A stretch of 64,000 nucleotides of DNA, from NCBI RefSeq assembly GCF_963966145.1, contig NC_091047.1, forward strand, positions 28,086,001 to 28,150,000, given 5' to 3'. The notes beneath the pieces are model-generated. The model was not told where the DNA came from and made no database searches. It was given only the letters and a program-made list of their open reading frames with translations. This document shows positions 12,301 to 25,183 of the stretch, piece by piece. Position numbers and translations under genes: made by a program. This DNA is from Tenebrio molitor (Eukaryota > Arthropoda > Insecta > Coleoptera > Tenebrionidae). Positions within the stretch are counted from its first letter, which is position 1. Each line of letters begins with the position of its first letter.

Positions 12301-12765
12301 CTCGTATGTGTACACTTGTACAGTACGGAAACAGTGGATTCTCGCTGTCTGAGCACAACCCTTACATGACCTAAGTTCTGGTATTGTTCCTCAATCTTGC
12401 TTAGGCAAAAAGCAATCAAAGCTTTTGAAAACAGTTACCATAAGATACGAAATGTACATACTACACCTCCAACGTGTTCAACTTATAAAACCGGTTTTTA
12501 TTTTTTAGCACGTAGGCTTTGAAAATATTCAGGAAACAAATAGTGCGTTGTTCCATTCCATTGTTCCATTTGAAAAAAAAAGTTAGGGGTGGTTACGAAC
12601 TTCCGGGAGCCGATATGCAAAAACCATATGCGCCACAATGTGGGTAAAGAAAAACAAAAATTGACGTGTTTCGGTATTTTTTACAAAAATCACCTATATC
12701 CAAGTTATGAATTTTATTCCAGTTAAAGTTTCCACAATTGATAGTAAAGAAAAATAAATAGATAA

Positions 12766-13002
12766 TAAACTAGGCAAAAATGAATAGGGAATTCCACAAT
12801 TTTTCTCGGAAAGCAAAGAAATTGCCCCAATCCTCCCACGTATTATTAAACACTAGATAAATTTAAAATGTAACAGATACTTGAAACATTACATTTAATG
12901 TGTATATTTATATATTTCTAACACATTTCATTACAAATTTTAAACTGTATTTATAAAAAATCCAAAAAAGGAAAAATTCCCTATTCATTTTTGCCTAGTT
13001 TA
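12766..13002. mobile_element. MITE, AAACTAGGCAAAAATGAATA termini
   Basis: About 30-bp inverted termini (AAACTAGGCAAAAATGAATA then GGGAATT) around an AT-rich centre. Confidence 0.8.
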
Positions 13003-13103
13003 TAAATAGTGTAAATTAATTCTAATAATATAGCCTCGTTGTCGTGCCCCTTTTAATGATGCTGCTAAGCAAACTCATTTTTAGCTAAAACAAGGAAAAA
13101 CGA

Positions 13104-13330
13104 AAGTTATTATAAATTGTCCCATCGCAGTTGGCGTTGAAAACATACACAAATTTGGGATGTGCCGCTAGCTTCGCAACGTTAGACAAACTAGTAGACA
13201 AATTTACACTACCGCCAGCAGCGCTACCTATCGGCGATGCTAGTCTTACTCATGTTATAAAGCTTGCGGCACATTCAACTACGTCACCAACGCCTACTGT
13301 GATGAGACAATCATTTATAATGACCCCGTA
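13104..13330 (+). mobile_element. MITE with TIR resembling the TTATTATAAA family, copy 1
   Basis: The ends read GTTATTATAAATTGTCCCAT and, inverted, TACGGGGTCATTATAAATGA. The body (CGCAGTTGGCGTTGAAAAC ... GCTTGCGGCACATTCAACTA) is shared with 53519-53731. Confidence 0.7.
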
Positions 13331-13539
13331 TTTCTCCCGTATAATAAGTTACTAATTATTAATACTTAAATTACTAATTTGTTGGTATATGAAATTGAAT
13401 TATTTTTTGATCGACAGAAACCGTATCTATGAATTACATATTATACTTCCCTAAATCCCTACAATAATGTCTTTTTAAATAACTTCTTTGATACGATTCA
13501 CGATTTTTACGATTGAAATAGTCGCGCGCTTTGAAATCT

Positions 13540-14999
13540 TTGTGAAAGTTCTAGAACCCCACTGGAATCGTATCTGTTTCCGCCAAAAACCCTAGCGGAG
13601 AGAGGGGCGAAACTTATAAATGGAGGGAACCAGCGACGAGGAAGAGAGTTCACGACCTTTTGTTGAGAGGCTTCTACGGGTGTTCCGAAGGGGGAATCAA
13701 AGGAGAGTGATTTAGATGCAGTAGGTGCTGGTGTGTTATCGTGGTGGAGTCGATGAGGACTGGCTGGAGCGATAATTCTTCAGGACTTCCAGACCCAAGC
13801 GCAGACTGCGGATTAGAGGCCCCACTGCGTAAGGTTCTTTAGAACTGAAAGCCAAAGAGCGGAGCTACACCAAGGCCGGTGTCTGCTGACCTACGTCGTC
13901 CCCGAGGCTCTTCTGGAGAAACCTGGAATTCAGCCGCCACGGGATCCAGGTCCCGGAGGAACGGTGAAACTCGTTATATATATTATTTAGGGCCGTGGCT
14001 GTCCAAAATCTTTCAATCTCATATAATTTATTATTAATTGCGCGACTGCTGTATTTTCGTAGTTCATTATTCATTTATTATATAAATCTGTTTCAAAATC
14101 AAAAATCCACCAACAGTGCATGCTATCTCGAAAATACAACCGACAACGTCGCCAACTTTTGTTTTTAGTGTGACTGCAAGTGTCAGAAAAAAGTGGGGTT
14201 ATGAAAGAAAACTGTTGGACAGCCGTTTTGGTGGTAGTTCATCGAGTTTTTTATTCTCATTTTATTATTTCACTGAAAAAGTATGATATGGTAGCTAAAA
14301 CCTTTTTGCACGTAATCATTATTTTGTGTTTCGTAAATAAACTCAACAGTTCAAAAAATTAAACTTTTTCTAGGGATTTCTTTTTTTCTGCCAACATAAT
14401 TCAACAGGTGGTGGATTTTTGATTTTGAAACAGATTATAAATCACGGAATTGGGAGCATTGTACATTTTCATTATACATAGTAGAATCTCATAATTTTTT
14501 TATTCCTACAATTTCTTATCTCATTGTCATCGACCTTGCCTGGAAGTGAGCATCGGCGCTCACCAACGACTTTTTGTGCGAGGTTCTTCTCCGGGCCTTA
14601 TCGCGATTGGAGTCTTTTGTATTTTATTTATCAGAAGCGAGGAAGGAACCTGAGGACCCCTCGCCGGTGTGGGCGGCGTAGCCGTATTAGCGCCCGTTGC
14701 AAGGATCGTTCGCCCTTCCTCCTCCCCTTAGTTTTTTTTTTCTGTTTCATTTTTTTTTTATCGCGGACTCGAAGAAGGAACTTTCAGGCGTTACGGTCGA
14801 TTTTGTTATTATTGTTAGGTCCTTTCGGATCCATTAGAGATATTTTACTTTCAATTTTTTTTCTCCTTGGGTGAATAAACATTTCGTTTAAGATACCACG
14901 TTGTATCATTCTCCTAAACTCCGGGCAGTCCGCCTTCTTCAGCGAACAGGTTGCAGCGCTCTCGAGGCAACAATTGTGGGACCGACGCGGAGCCAAAAA
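13540..14999 (+). mobile_element. GC-rich LTR-like block, split by a MITE
   Basis: It stands out as GC-rich in an AT-rich intron. It has a TATA-like CTTATAAATGG near 13612, an AATAAA near 14873 and then GTTGCAGCGCTCTCGAGGCA and an ATTGTGGGACCGACGCGG tail that could be a primer-binding region. The MITE 14085-14436 interrupts it. There is no coding sequence. It reads as a solo LTR or LTR plus leader; this is inference. Confidence 0.4.
14085..14436. mobile_element. MITE, AATCTGTTTCAAAATCAAAA termini
   Basis: 352 bp with TIRs of about 28 bp (AATCTGTTTCAAAATCAAAA then ATCCACCA). It is inserted in an AT-rich part of the 13540-14999 block. Confidence 0.85.
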
Positions 15000-15078
15000 A
15001 AAAATCGTTATTAAATTTGTAGATTACCTGGGAACAGGGAATTGTAGTATATTATATTATTATAAGTGATAGAAATGC

Positions 15079-15288
15079 ATCATTATCAGTGTCCGGACGA
15101 AATAGTACCGGATAAGTCGAGCAGTACCTACAACTTTGCGTAATCCCTCGCTCGCACATAAACACGATTTCGCTGGTTCCCTGTTATTGAAAGCGAACCA
15201 GCTGAATCCTGTTTATATGTGAGTGGGGTATTACGCAAAGTTGTACTGGTCGACTTGTGCGGTACTATTTCGTCCGGACACTGATCAT
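15079..15288. repeat. Long hairpin (foldback) repeat
   Basis: Arms of about 95 bp: ATTATCAGTGTCCGGACGAA then ATAGTACCGG, CAACTTTGCGTAAT and a CGAACCAGC-type inner stem. The right arm is the inverse. Confidence 0.85.
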
Positions 15289-15360
15289 TATACAAGAGTG
15301 AGAATTTTGACCGACGAGTGCGCTTGCGCACGAGTAGGACACTTCTCACGAGTTTTATAA
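15289..15360. repeat. Hairpin with ACGAGTGCGCTTGCGCACGA apex
   Basis: TATACAAGAGTGAGAA pairs with TTCTCACGAGTTTTATA around the palindrome ACGAGTGCGCTTGCGCACGA. It directly follows the 15079-15288 hairpin. Confidence 0.75.
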
Positions 15361-16079
15361 TGTCATTTCGATCACGTGTGATATACGACGTTTTATCTTA
15401 CAGGTGCAACTATTGCAAAAAATCCAAGAAATGAAGTTTCATTTACGTAAAATGACAGCTGTCAAATTTACTCACTAGTGAGTACTTTATCTTACTTGTG
15501 ATTAAAATTTGACTTCTGTCACCGAAAACAATGGTTTAAGGTAGCTCAAAAACTCCACCTGTAAGATAAAAATAATAACGTAACAGTATGTTTGGACATT
15601 AATAAAGGAATTTTAATTTCTAACTATACATATAATTTTTATTTATCTTTGTATTGCCTACAGAAGCCTATGTAATACTTCAATAAGTAAGTTTTTCACT
15701 GAATTAAGAAATCTTTAAACTTTTAGTTACATACCCTTGAAGTAATCTCAAAATTGGTCTTAAGTAGGTACCTACTATGCGTTAAAAAAATTTAATAAGA
15801 CAATTCGTCTGTGGTAAATCTCTTTATTGTTTTGCAACTTTATGCACCTTCATATTTTCAACATTTTTATTCCATTTACATGTTTGTTTTCCAATATTTA
15901 CTCATTTTCACGTCATCTTCACTTCCGTGGAAATTCTTTCATTTCCGCAAAACAATTAATTAATTGCTTTTGCGAACGTATGTCTTATCGATATGGTGCA
16001 TTGCGTCTGTAAAAAAACGATTTTTTCCAGCAATTTGCGTGTGGGCAGCGCACCATACATAAATACATACATATGCATG

Positions 16080-16740
16080 GACAATGTTTACTGATTTAAG
16101 TAGATAGACAATTAATTTCCTCGGCCAGCTATCGGATCGATCATTTCCCTTTTTCAGATGTGTTGATTATCCTTGCGAGATTGTCACCCAATTAATAATA
16201 ATTGACGTCACGATAAACGCCCACTTAGAACAAATCCATCGAAGGATAATTATTAAGACGTCCAATCGAGCAGAAACAATTTAATAGAGACCCCGTTAAA
16301 ACGACACTGATGTTTGCGATGTTTGCATCCCTCTCAAAATATTATGATTTACGTTATTGGATTAGGAGAGGTCCGTTGTACGGTGGTCCCTTGAAGGACG
16401 ATAAATCCTTCAGGATTAAAATAGGGCACCTAAGCTAAACTACCGAAATTACGAGAGCCCTCTCGTTTCACCGTAACCCAGTGGAAATTCAAATTAAAAT
16501 ACAAAGTTTTCACAGATGGGAAAACACAAAGCAATAAATAATTACTGTGTCGTGTAGTTGTTCCGATGTAGTTTAAATGACTTTATTTGCATTATAAAGC
16601 CACCATCTAACTCCAAAATTATGGTAATTGGCTGGGTTGTCTGTAACCAACGCAATTACAGCGTATCTGTGGTTAGTCGATGATAGCAATTACCAAAATT
16701 ACCACATTGTTGATACTATTAATATTTTATCAGATAGGGG
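16080..16740. promoter_or_regulatory. Non-repeat intronic block, possible cis-regulatory region
   Basis: A stretch of amon intron 1 without TIRs, hairpins or low-complexity DNA. It contains TGACGTCA at 16203-16210 and several ATTA/TAAT homeodomain-type cores. There is no coding potential. The function is only a suggestion. Confidence 0.2.
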
Positions 16741-17224
16741 TTGTTTGGGATAAAATATGTCTACGAACATCTAAATACGTCTCATGTCATGAATATCAAC
16801 TGTCAAATTTATCCGACTAATGTCACAAATTTATTTTTTACACTTTGTCGTTCTAAACTTAGACTCATGTTCAATTTAATCCCAAATTGTAGGGAATCGT
16901 ATTTCAAGTAATTATTATGTTCATGGTTTTATTTATTTTTTTTTATATTGTAGTGTATTTTGAGCGCAGGAAAATTTTGTATCTTATGTTTTTTAAAAAA
17001 GAATCATAGCAAGTGTTCTTGAAGCTTCACCTTTATTCACAATTTATCTGCCACAGAATTCCGTCAGTTATTTTACTGTCAATTTGAAAAAACTTGTGTA
17101 GCCTAAGTTTTATTGTCATTATGACTGACATTCAAAATTTTTGTGACAGAAGTTCTGTCACGCATAATAAAAATCAAAATGCCACATGACATTCGTGTCA
17201 AAAATTCCAATGTTGGGTTAGAAA

Positions 17225-18009
17225 TACAGTGTGGAAACTACTTATGGAATAAATTCAGTAATGTCGAAACTAATGACATTTGTAGAAAACGCTGAAACCG
17301 GTCAATTTTTATTTCTCATAGTGCTTATTTTAAGTTGCTTCACTTGTTCATGACGTCATCCATTTTTGAATTATGACGTCATCACCAATTTTTTTAAATA
17401 GGAACCCCCACGTTTTTCTTCTGTTTCTGATAAAATAAAGAAAAATTGGTACCTTTATAACAATTTTTTTGAGAAAATGACAAATGTTACTAAAAAATTT
17501 GATGTAAATTTTGATGTAAAAATTTTAACTGGCCTCAAACAAAAACAAACAAACATCTAAGCTTAACAATAAAATGTAACGCAAATTGCCTCCCGCCAAC
17601 TATTTGGCACTCACCGACACTTTGTACACTGCGCTCAATATCTATTCAAATAAATCTTCTATTTTAAATAAACTCATATAAAAGAATTTTTAAATTGAAA
17701 AATTAAATTAAATTTTTGAAGTAAAATTTGTCATTTTCTCAAAAAAATTGATATGTAAGGTACCAATTTTTTTCATTCATTGTTTAGCTAGTATGAAGGT
17801 CTATCAGAAAGAGAAGAAAAAAGTAGGGGTTGCCATTAAAAAAAAATGAGTGTGACGTCATAGCTCAAAAATGGATAACGTCATGAACAAGTGAAGCTAC
17901 TTAAAATAAGCATTATGAGAAATAAAAATTGACCTGCTTCAAGGTTTTCGACAAATATCATTAGTTTTGAAATTATTGAATTTATTCCATAAGTAGTTTC
18001 CACACTGTA
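17225..18009. mobile_element. Foldback DNA element, TACAGTGTGGAAACTACTTA termini
   Basis: 785 bp with inverted arms of about 250 bp and TA at both ends. It belongs to the same family as 2260-3471: same ...TATGGAATAAATTC terminus and same TGACGTCA-containing arm. TGACGTCA occurs at 17351, 17374 and 17853. Confidence 0.88.
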
Positions 18010-19866
18010 GTGACCCAGTTTAAAATTTAAATTTAAATTTCCGGTACCGCCACAACAGCGCGCCAAATATGAAGGTACTAGCGGCTAGACTAGGAACTAC
18101 GAGCGGAAATATAGCGGGGGTTGAAGCTCGCTCGCGCGGATGGTTGAAGGGTGGTAGAGCACTTTTGTTTAGTTTTTCGAAACGAACACACCTTGCGAAG
18201 AGCGATCCAAGTTTCTCAAATTTGTAAGTTAAACCAGAACAATTCCACTACCGTTCGAGTAGATATTTTGTGTACCCGTGAAGAATCCGGCGTTTTTTTA
18301 ATTCACCTGGGTAATTAATCCCACTTTCGTTGCCTTTTTTTGTGTTTTGTTTTGGGACCAGGACCACGTGGTAAGGGTATGTTGTAGATTTTATTTTGTT
18401 GCATGCTGTTGCTTTAAGAAGCGCCCATTCGTTAATTTTAAGCGTTATCTTTCTTCCGGAAGGTTCATTTTTTTTAACAATCTGGTAATTTCGTAAATTC
18501 GGAGCCGTCGTCCGAACCGCGTGCGTCCATTTTGTTTTTTTTTTCTTTCACTAAATTTTCTAACGGCACTCGACTCGCCATTTTCTTTTTGTTTAACATT
18601 ACCAGCGATTATTGTATTCGTGATTTATGTTGTTTACTGATATTTGTGCCATTTAAAGTGGTTCTATTTTATCGTTATTTAACTTCACGTTTTGTTCTCT
18701 TTTATTTCCTCATTGTTTAATGTTGCGGTTTGTTTTTGCTTATGTTATCCTTGTCTAATGTTGCGTTATGTTTTGTGTATTTCATCATTGTTTAATGTTG
18801 CGCTTTGTTGTGTTGAATTTCGCATCGTTTAATGTTACGCGTTGTTCAATTGAATTAAACTCGGGTTTTCTTTATGTTGTTGTTAAGCACCGCTAGATTT
18901 CGGAAGAGTTAAAGTAAAATGTTGTAAGTGCGCCACTATGGGGGTTAGGTTTCAATCAGGAAGTCGTGGGGTTGTCTAGTAAATTTCTGGGGAGGCCACG
19001 GTTAAGTTACGGCCGTTAGCGGAGGCGGACCTAAGTCCTGCTCGATGCGGCTCTGGGATGCTGACGTGAAACCTCCGTCGCGGTTCTAGAGATCTTAGGT
19101 TTTTGTCGGTAAACGGTTGGTTGGGGAAGGTGGAGCAAGCTCTGCTCGAAGCGGCTTGGGAAGCTCATCGTACAACCCCGAGGCGCTCTGTCACTCTTTC
19201 TTGGTCGGTGAAATAGCCCGACGTTCATTACTAACCTGAGTATCTAGAAACGTCGCTGGTCTCAAGCCGATTCAGATTATTCTTCTGAGTCCCCTCGCGG
19301 CCGAAAGTTTGTTACCTCCAGCTCTAAGCTCCCGTCGGCGTACCTTGACCGCGTAGTTCCAAATGAAACATTGTTTTGTCATTAATCGAATTGTAAAATA
19401 TGAGTAATACCTGGGATACGGTTTTTGAAGAGGGTTTTTCATCCGTCCCTGTCTGTAATAACTGCACCATAATTTGTTTACTTGTTTTGCAAGCTTTAAC
19501 TGTCATTTTGTCTGTTATATACCCGTTTTCTGTTATTCTAAATATTGTTGCATTCATCTTGTCGTTTATCTTTGTGATGTACTCAACTAGTTAATTTCTT
19601 GTACTTCGTTAAACTTAATTTCTGTCCTTCGTATTCGTTTCAATTTCTTTTCATCAAAGTTATTACAGGCATTTTTAATAAAAGGTATTTTGCGTCCCTC
19701 ACATGTGTGTTTTATTTGCGGCACTCTTCCAACTGGAACCCTCACCGTTTGCATTCCGAACCTTTTCCGCCAAAAGAAAATCACAACGTAGGGCTCCTCC
19801 GATTCGATTACGATCACGACCACATTTGTTACCGTTTTGCGCAGGTTCAAATATTTGGCGGAAAAA
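18010..19866 (+). mobile_element. Long GC-rich LTR-like repeat, copy 1
   Basis: It starts at the edge of the foldback 17225-18009. It contains degenerate tandem units (TCATTGTTTAATGTTGCG, about 40 bp each) at 18710-18850 and an AATAAA near 19677. It ends with ACAACGTAGGG ... ACGATCACGAC ... TTCAAATATTTGG. This ending is shared with 28300-29920. No coding frame. A solo LTR is likely but unproven. Confidence 0.4.
18709..18850 (+). repeat. Degenerate tandem repeat, about 40-bp unit
   Basis: Four copies of a unit around CATTGTTTAATGTTGCG with T/G-rich filler. Confidence 0.65.
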
Positions 19867-21720
19867 AGTAATGTATTCAAATCATTACAACACTGTATAT
19901 AAAACCTGTTTTACAGCTAATGTCAGTTGAATGACAACGACCGACGAAATTCTGTGGCCGTGACTGTACCTAATAAACTAGTTGTTATTGTTTTTTACAA
20001 GTTTCTTTAAATCGACGAATCCCCAAATAAAGGTAAATGTTGCAATATTTTATGTGGTGTTCACGAATTTCTGAGAGAAAACGGGAAATTCGTTTTATTG
20101 AAAACTATAAAACAAACATAACCTCATTCTCCTATTGTTAGTGATATGTAGGGGGTATTCTGCGATAAAATTGCAAGAATGTCTGCAGATAGATCAAGGC
20201 TGCCAACCATGTAATGCAGACAGTACTGGAAGGTAACTACCTTACTTTTTATCTAGAGGACGGATAGTAATGAACTCGACTTTACTTAGGTATTTAGATA
20301 TGTCGGAAAGGAAATTGTCTCAATATAAATTTATCCTGAGACATGGCCGAAACTCACATTTTTAATTAAATGCAAAAAAATGAAATAATGACGAAGACGA
20401 AAAATATTATTGTCAACTATAAAAACACGAGTCTAGTTTTCAATGTTATAATATTACATTACCTTAAATATTTTAAAAAGTATAATCTGACCTGATCTAC
20501 ATATTCTAGTCCGATCTAACGTAACTTGTGATTGTTTCATTTTCTATATTAAAATGTGAGTTTTGATTGCTTTTCAAGCAATCAAAATGATAACTGCAAT
20601 AATGTTTATTTGCGGCTAGATTTTTTCATAAACTGGAGATATATCCTCGTTTCTTGAGGGGAATAATTTTAAAGTAACGTAAAACAATTACAAATGAGAA
20701 CCTCGTGTGTCACATAAAAAATTAGGTTATGTTCGTGGAATAAATATTATCTTTTCCCTAAAAACGAATCGTTGCCCAAGTTTCTCTTATGAATTCATGT
20801 TTATCGAATAAAATAAGATGTTCGTGTAAGTTTCCACGAAGATTGGTGATTGGATGCTAAACAAGGCTTCTAAAGCTGTGTATATCAAGTTAATTAATTT
20901 TTTTTTAAATATAAGTAACTAAATCATAGGTCTTCAGAAACTGTTTTGTTGTGATATAGATTATTTATGACATAAGTGTCAAGACAGTATGGTGTAACTT
21001 TGGTTTTAAGTAATGAAGTTATGAATACTAAATTTTATGTTAGACGTGACTTGAAATTTTCTTGCCTAACTTCGTTCATAAAGTATTTTGAGAAGAAAAA
21101 TTTACATTTTTATCATTTCAAAAATTTAGTTGCCAATATCGAAACGTCTCAACAAAAAAAAAAATTGTATGAGACTTCAGTATTTCACTCATATTTCCCA
21201 TCATTTCCTATTAGTCATAAGTATTGAGTGATCAAAATGATTGTGGATAAGTATGGCAACTATGTAAAAAAAATTATGTGGCAACTGTGTGGGTAGGATA
21301 GAGTTGACATTTCTTTGACAGTTCATAGTCGCGCAATTTTGAAAATTGCCAAGTCAATGTGCAATGATATAAAAATAAATCAAATGCACGCTTGAATCAC
21401 CCGATATAAAAAAAATAACTATATCTCTGTTAAACAGATAAATAAACATTTGAGTAGCTATTAAATAAATAAGAAAAGGGATGATTTATATTAACTAGCG
21501 TAATCTTAATTTTTCCAGTTTCGAAATTCTTTTGGAAATATCCTCAAACGTTCAATGTAATTCGTTTTCTATGATTTTTTTAATATCCGTTTTTGGGACA
21601 GTTATCATTAATTATTAACTTTTTTTTTCAAGAAGGAACAACAGTTGCGATTCCTTTAGTCGCCTTTGTGTAAAAAAATTTGGAAGATTTAAGGTGACCA
21701 ATCTCCGCCATTTTGGAAAA
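19867..21720. other. Intron stretch without recognised features
   Basis: AT-rich. The only structure seen is a short palindrome (TTTTGATTGCTTTTCAAGCA) near 20572. Confidence 0.5.
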
Positions 21721-21760
21721 TACAGGGTGAGTCTGGAGGAACGGCCGAAACTTCATGAGT
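21721..21760 (+). mobile_element. Solo terminal repeat (TACAGGGTGAGTCTGG type)
   Basis: The TACAGGGT end of a mariner-like element lies about 180 bp beyond the transposase remnant at 21905-22080. No partner repeat was found. Confidence 0.5.
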
Positions 21761-21904
21761 GTTTTCACACGTGAAAATAATGTAAAATAAACTCATATGT
21801 TCTTATCCGAATTTTGTTTGTTTTCAAGTTATAGCGTAATAAGAAATAAACAAAATTGCAAACATTAACATTGTCTTAATAAGCACGTTCTTTTATTAAA
21901 TGTT

Positions 21905-22080
21905 AAAAAATACCGCCGTTGACCTCTAAACACTTTCTGCTTCGCCTACGAAGGGCACTTGGTGCTCTACTAATTGCTTGATGCTTTTCTTGACTGCAGT
22001 ATTTCTAATATGACGAATTAGTGCTTCCCGAGTGTTCACTTGTACTGTGTACACTTCATTTTTCAACCAGCCAAATGCTT
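21905..22080 (-). pseudogene. Degenerate C-terminus of a DUF4817 mariner-like transposase
   Basis: On the minus strand the frame reads GWLKNEVYTVQVNTREALIR and then HIRNTA. After a frameshift it continues ALRRRSRKCLEVNGGIF before a stop. This matches the LWG..K..VY...VNT...L..RI and RRR...CI.ANGGHFEHLL pattern of the other copies here. Its 3' terminal repeat is probably the TACAGGGTGAGTCTGGAGG at 21721. The remainder of the element is missing. Confidence 0.65.
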
Positions 22081-22548
22081 TTTAGATTTATTTGAACATG
22101 ACTGAAGTTAAATATCAATCTTTCGTACAGATAAACTTTTGCAACATACAAGAAAATGTGTCAAAAATAAGTTTTCAACAAAAAACTACATCTGTGGTTC
22201 CACGACTGAAACTGTTGCTTTAAATATACAATGCGGATGTAAATGAAGTTTTTTTCACAAATCAACAACAATAGTCAATTTTTAATTGATAAAAACGAAA
22301 TAAAAAAATTCGAAGCTTTTTCATATTTTGGTTTAGGTTTATGCGAAAATATATTTTTTGCACGACCTGTATATAATGAGCAACTTTACTCCCTGATTGT
22401 ATGGAGTAAAGTGGCTCTTTTTTCCCCTTGGGCAAAAAACCGCAGCCAACTCAAGCTTTTAGTCGTCTTTTTTCCCCTTGAGCAAAAAACCATAGCCTAT
22501 TCAACCTTTTATGGTACATATTTATTTCGAATTAATTTTTTTTTTTCA

Positions 22549-22892
22549 CTCGAGGTGCAGTTTGTAGCCTGAAGGCGAAGCCCGAGGGTCCTACAAAGCA
22601 ACGACGGTAACAATCATGCATTCCCGAGGTGCAGATACTATTATTTGCACGATTCAAAAATTTTAATTGAAAAAAGCCGAAAGGTTAAAAATTATTTAAT
22701 TATTAACTGTCAACATGACACTTCAATTTAGCTTGACAGTTAGTGATAATTTACAAAATTTCGGCTTTTTTCTATTAAAATCGGTGGGTCGTGCAAAAAA
22801 TAGTATATGGACCTCGGGAGTCAATGATTTTTACCCTCAGTGCTTTGTAGAACCCTCGGGTTACGCCCTCGGGCTACAAATTGCACCTCGGG
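22549..22892. repeat. Foldback repeat rich in CCTCGGG
   Basis: The left arm has GAGGTGCAGTTTGTAGCCTG and TCCTACAAAGCA, then TTTGCACGATTCAAAAATTT and AAAAAAGCCGAAA. The right arm is the inverse. The centre contains GACAGTTAGTGATAA. Confidence 0.75.
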
Positions 22893-22980
22893 TAAAAATC
22901 ATCCACTTCACTCCCTCGGTGCATAATATACTATTTGTTATAACACGAAGATTTATAAAAATTCTTCATCAAATTTATTG

Positions 22981-23167
22981 CAATCTTCATAACATTTAGA
23001 TAGAGCAATTTTGTAGTGAAGCTGTGCAAGTAACTCCTTCTCTCGTGCGGGAGTTAGCTTATTACGGTGCTGACCCATCGCTCGAGTTGTCTTTGGAGGA
23101 TGAGAATTGCTCACACTGCACAGCTTCACTAAAAAATTAATATCTCCAAGAGTTATGAAGATTATAA
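22981..23167. repeat. Foldback repeat with TAGTGAAGCTGTGCA arms
   Basis: TCTTCATAACATTTAGATAG and TAGTGAAGCTGTGCA are matched inverted by TGCACAGCTTCACTA and AGAGTTATGAAGATT. The apex contains CTCGTGCGGGAG and GCTCGAGTTG. Confidence 0.75.
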
Positions 23168-25183
23168 CTAATTTGATGAAGAAATACTTTCATAAATGTT
23201 CAGGCTACAATATATATTTTTTATAAAAAATAAAACAAACAAAAATTGTACTCAAAAAAATCATCCAAACACATTTTTCCTATCTAGTTAATAAAAATGA
23301 AGAAGTTAAAAATTTCAACACTATGTATTACACAATTTTTATTAACAATGTTCCTCAGATATTTTTTTTCAGGGTCACATACGTTGATAACCTTTACAAC
23401 ATGTCTTTAATTAAAGAAAATCTAATTATAACCGAAAAACTATGCACTTATTCGCGACATGAGCGAACCGTTGGTTATGTTCTACTTGGTAACCTTCTCT
23501 TTTTTTCCCTTTGAAACTAAATCGGGAAAGTTGAAAACACGACCTTCGACCTCATCTGTCCTTCGTCATTTCTTTTCTTTACTCTTTCCAGTATTTTTTT
23601 TTTTTTATAAAAGCATACTGCAATAGTCTAAACTCTGAACTATTCTACGTTTTTCGATCGATCTCCTTTATTTTTCATTGAATACTTTGTCGATGTTTTC
23701 GCTAAAGTATAAAATTTAAACATGCTTTGAAATCGAATAGAGGGAGGAATAATCACAAGCTTTTAACGCGTATTTCAGCATCGGGGGTTGTCGCATTACC
23801 AGTTTTTTTTTCAAAGCTTCTTTAACACTATTTTATATAGCCACTTCGGGAAGACACACGAACTTTCACAGACTGCAGTTCTTCTAATTGTACATGTTTA
23901 TTATCTTGTCTAGCAACATATGATCTTATTAAAGTAAGTACCAGTTCCTTTTGCTATCACTTCGACCACATCTCCGCTTGAAATATTATCCTTTCAAGAG
24001 AATTTAATGGTGTTTAATTTTTGTAATCACAATTTTTTTCATAAAGTTGATAATAATTAATAAGACATGAACAAAAATGGAAGAGCGCAGACATTTTCCA
24101 AGACTGGAGCGATTTCTGAAACTTTAATTCTTCAAAATTTTTTACACGTCCAAACGGAACCCCAATGAATGCCCCAAGCTACCAAATTTCAAATAATAAT
24201 TAAAAACTGTTTTATTTGTAACACAACATAGTCGTATTTCAATGTTAAATATTTTCCGATAAAATTAATTTCTATTAAAACAGTATTTCAAATATTAGGA
24301 AAAAAATGTTCAGTACTTGTCCCCATTGTGCAAAGTTAAGAGCACATTAAAATAAAATTTATCATAGGCGACATGTCACATCTATCGATTTTGGATAGCA
24401 AGCTGACAGTAGCAAAGTGGGGTCAACGTTCTTTTACTCTTTGAGAGTATAAAGTAGCAGTGATTAAAGTCTCCAGCATTCATCAAATAAAGATTCTCTG
24501 GAAATCAATAACAGTCGTCGGTTTTTTGAGCAAAGCAATGTCACCATGACAGTAATTTATTAATATAGCAGTGCCAAATTTTCAGCGCATGTCGGAACAT
24601 AAATAAACGGAACAAAAAAATAATTGATGAGGAAGATCATGAATAACAAACAGTCTCAGCGGGCCAAATATTAAATGTGATACAAACAAATTGTTTTTAG
24701 TACAAAAAATGTGTTCAGTTGTGAAAGTCGATTCAAATTACTTTGAGAAATAAATAAAATTTTACAAGTAGAGTTTTTTTTTAGTGCAAAGAAGTTGTCA
24801 TAAATAACAACAAGTTAAGTTTATTCTTGTTTTTTTTTTTTATAAAAGGAGGCGTCAACATATAACATACAAGAAATATTTTATTTTCGAAAAATTAGTA
24901 ATAATATCTGTTCAGTGGTGCAAATGACCTAACCTGTTACTATGACAACTCATATGAAAGTTAATGCCAAATTTGCGCGATTTGCACCACTGATGTTCAA
25001 TCCAACGTGAACAGGTACTTAAATATTTCAATGAAATCTGACAAATATTATTTTTACCTGGAATAATGTGGTTCCAAGACTTTGTTTAAAAAGAGAAACG
25101 GAGAATTTTGTTTCTGCTGTTATAGAATATTGATACATTGCTTTAGATGCTGCTAGTACAATTTAATAAAAAAAGGGATATTT
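23168..25183. other. Intron stretch without recognised gene
   Basis: AT-rich. A weak inverted pair (CAGTGGTGCAAATGAC and GATTTGCACCACTG) lies at 24913-24995. Nothing else is supported. Confidence 0.45.

Noticed and set aside
14524..14874. 116-codon frame as a gene
   Set aside because: It lies in the GC-rich LTR-like block, ends in homopolymer-derived Leu/Phe runs and has no recognisable domain.
19587..19930. Overlapping 75-97 codon frames on both strands near 19600-19930
   Set aside because: They coincide with the conserved non-coding end of the LTR-like repeat. Frames are not shared with the copy at 29640-29854.
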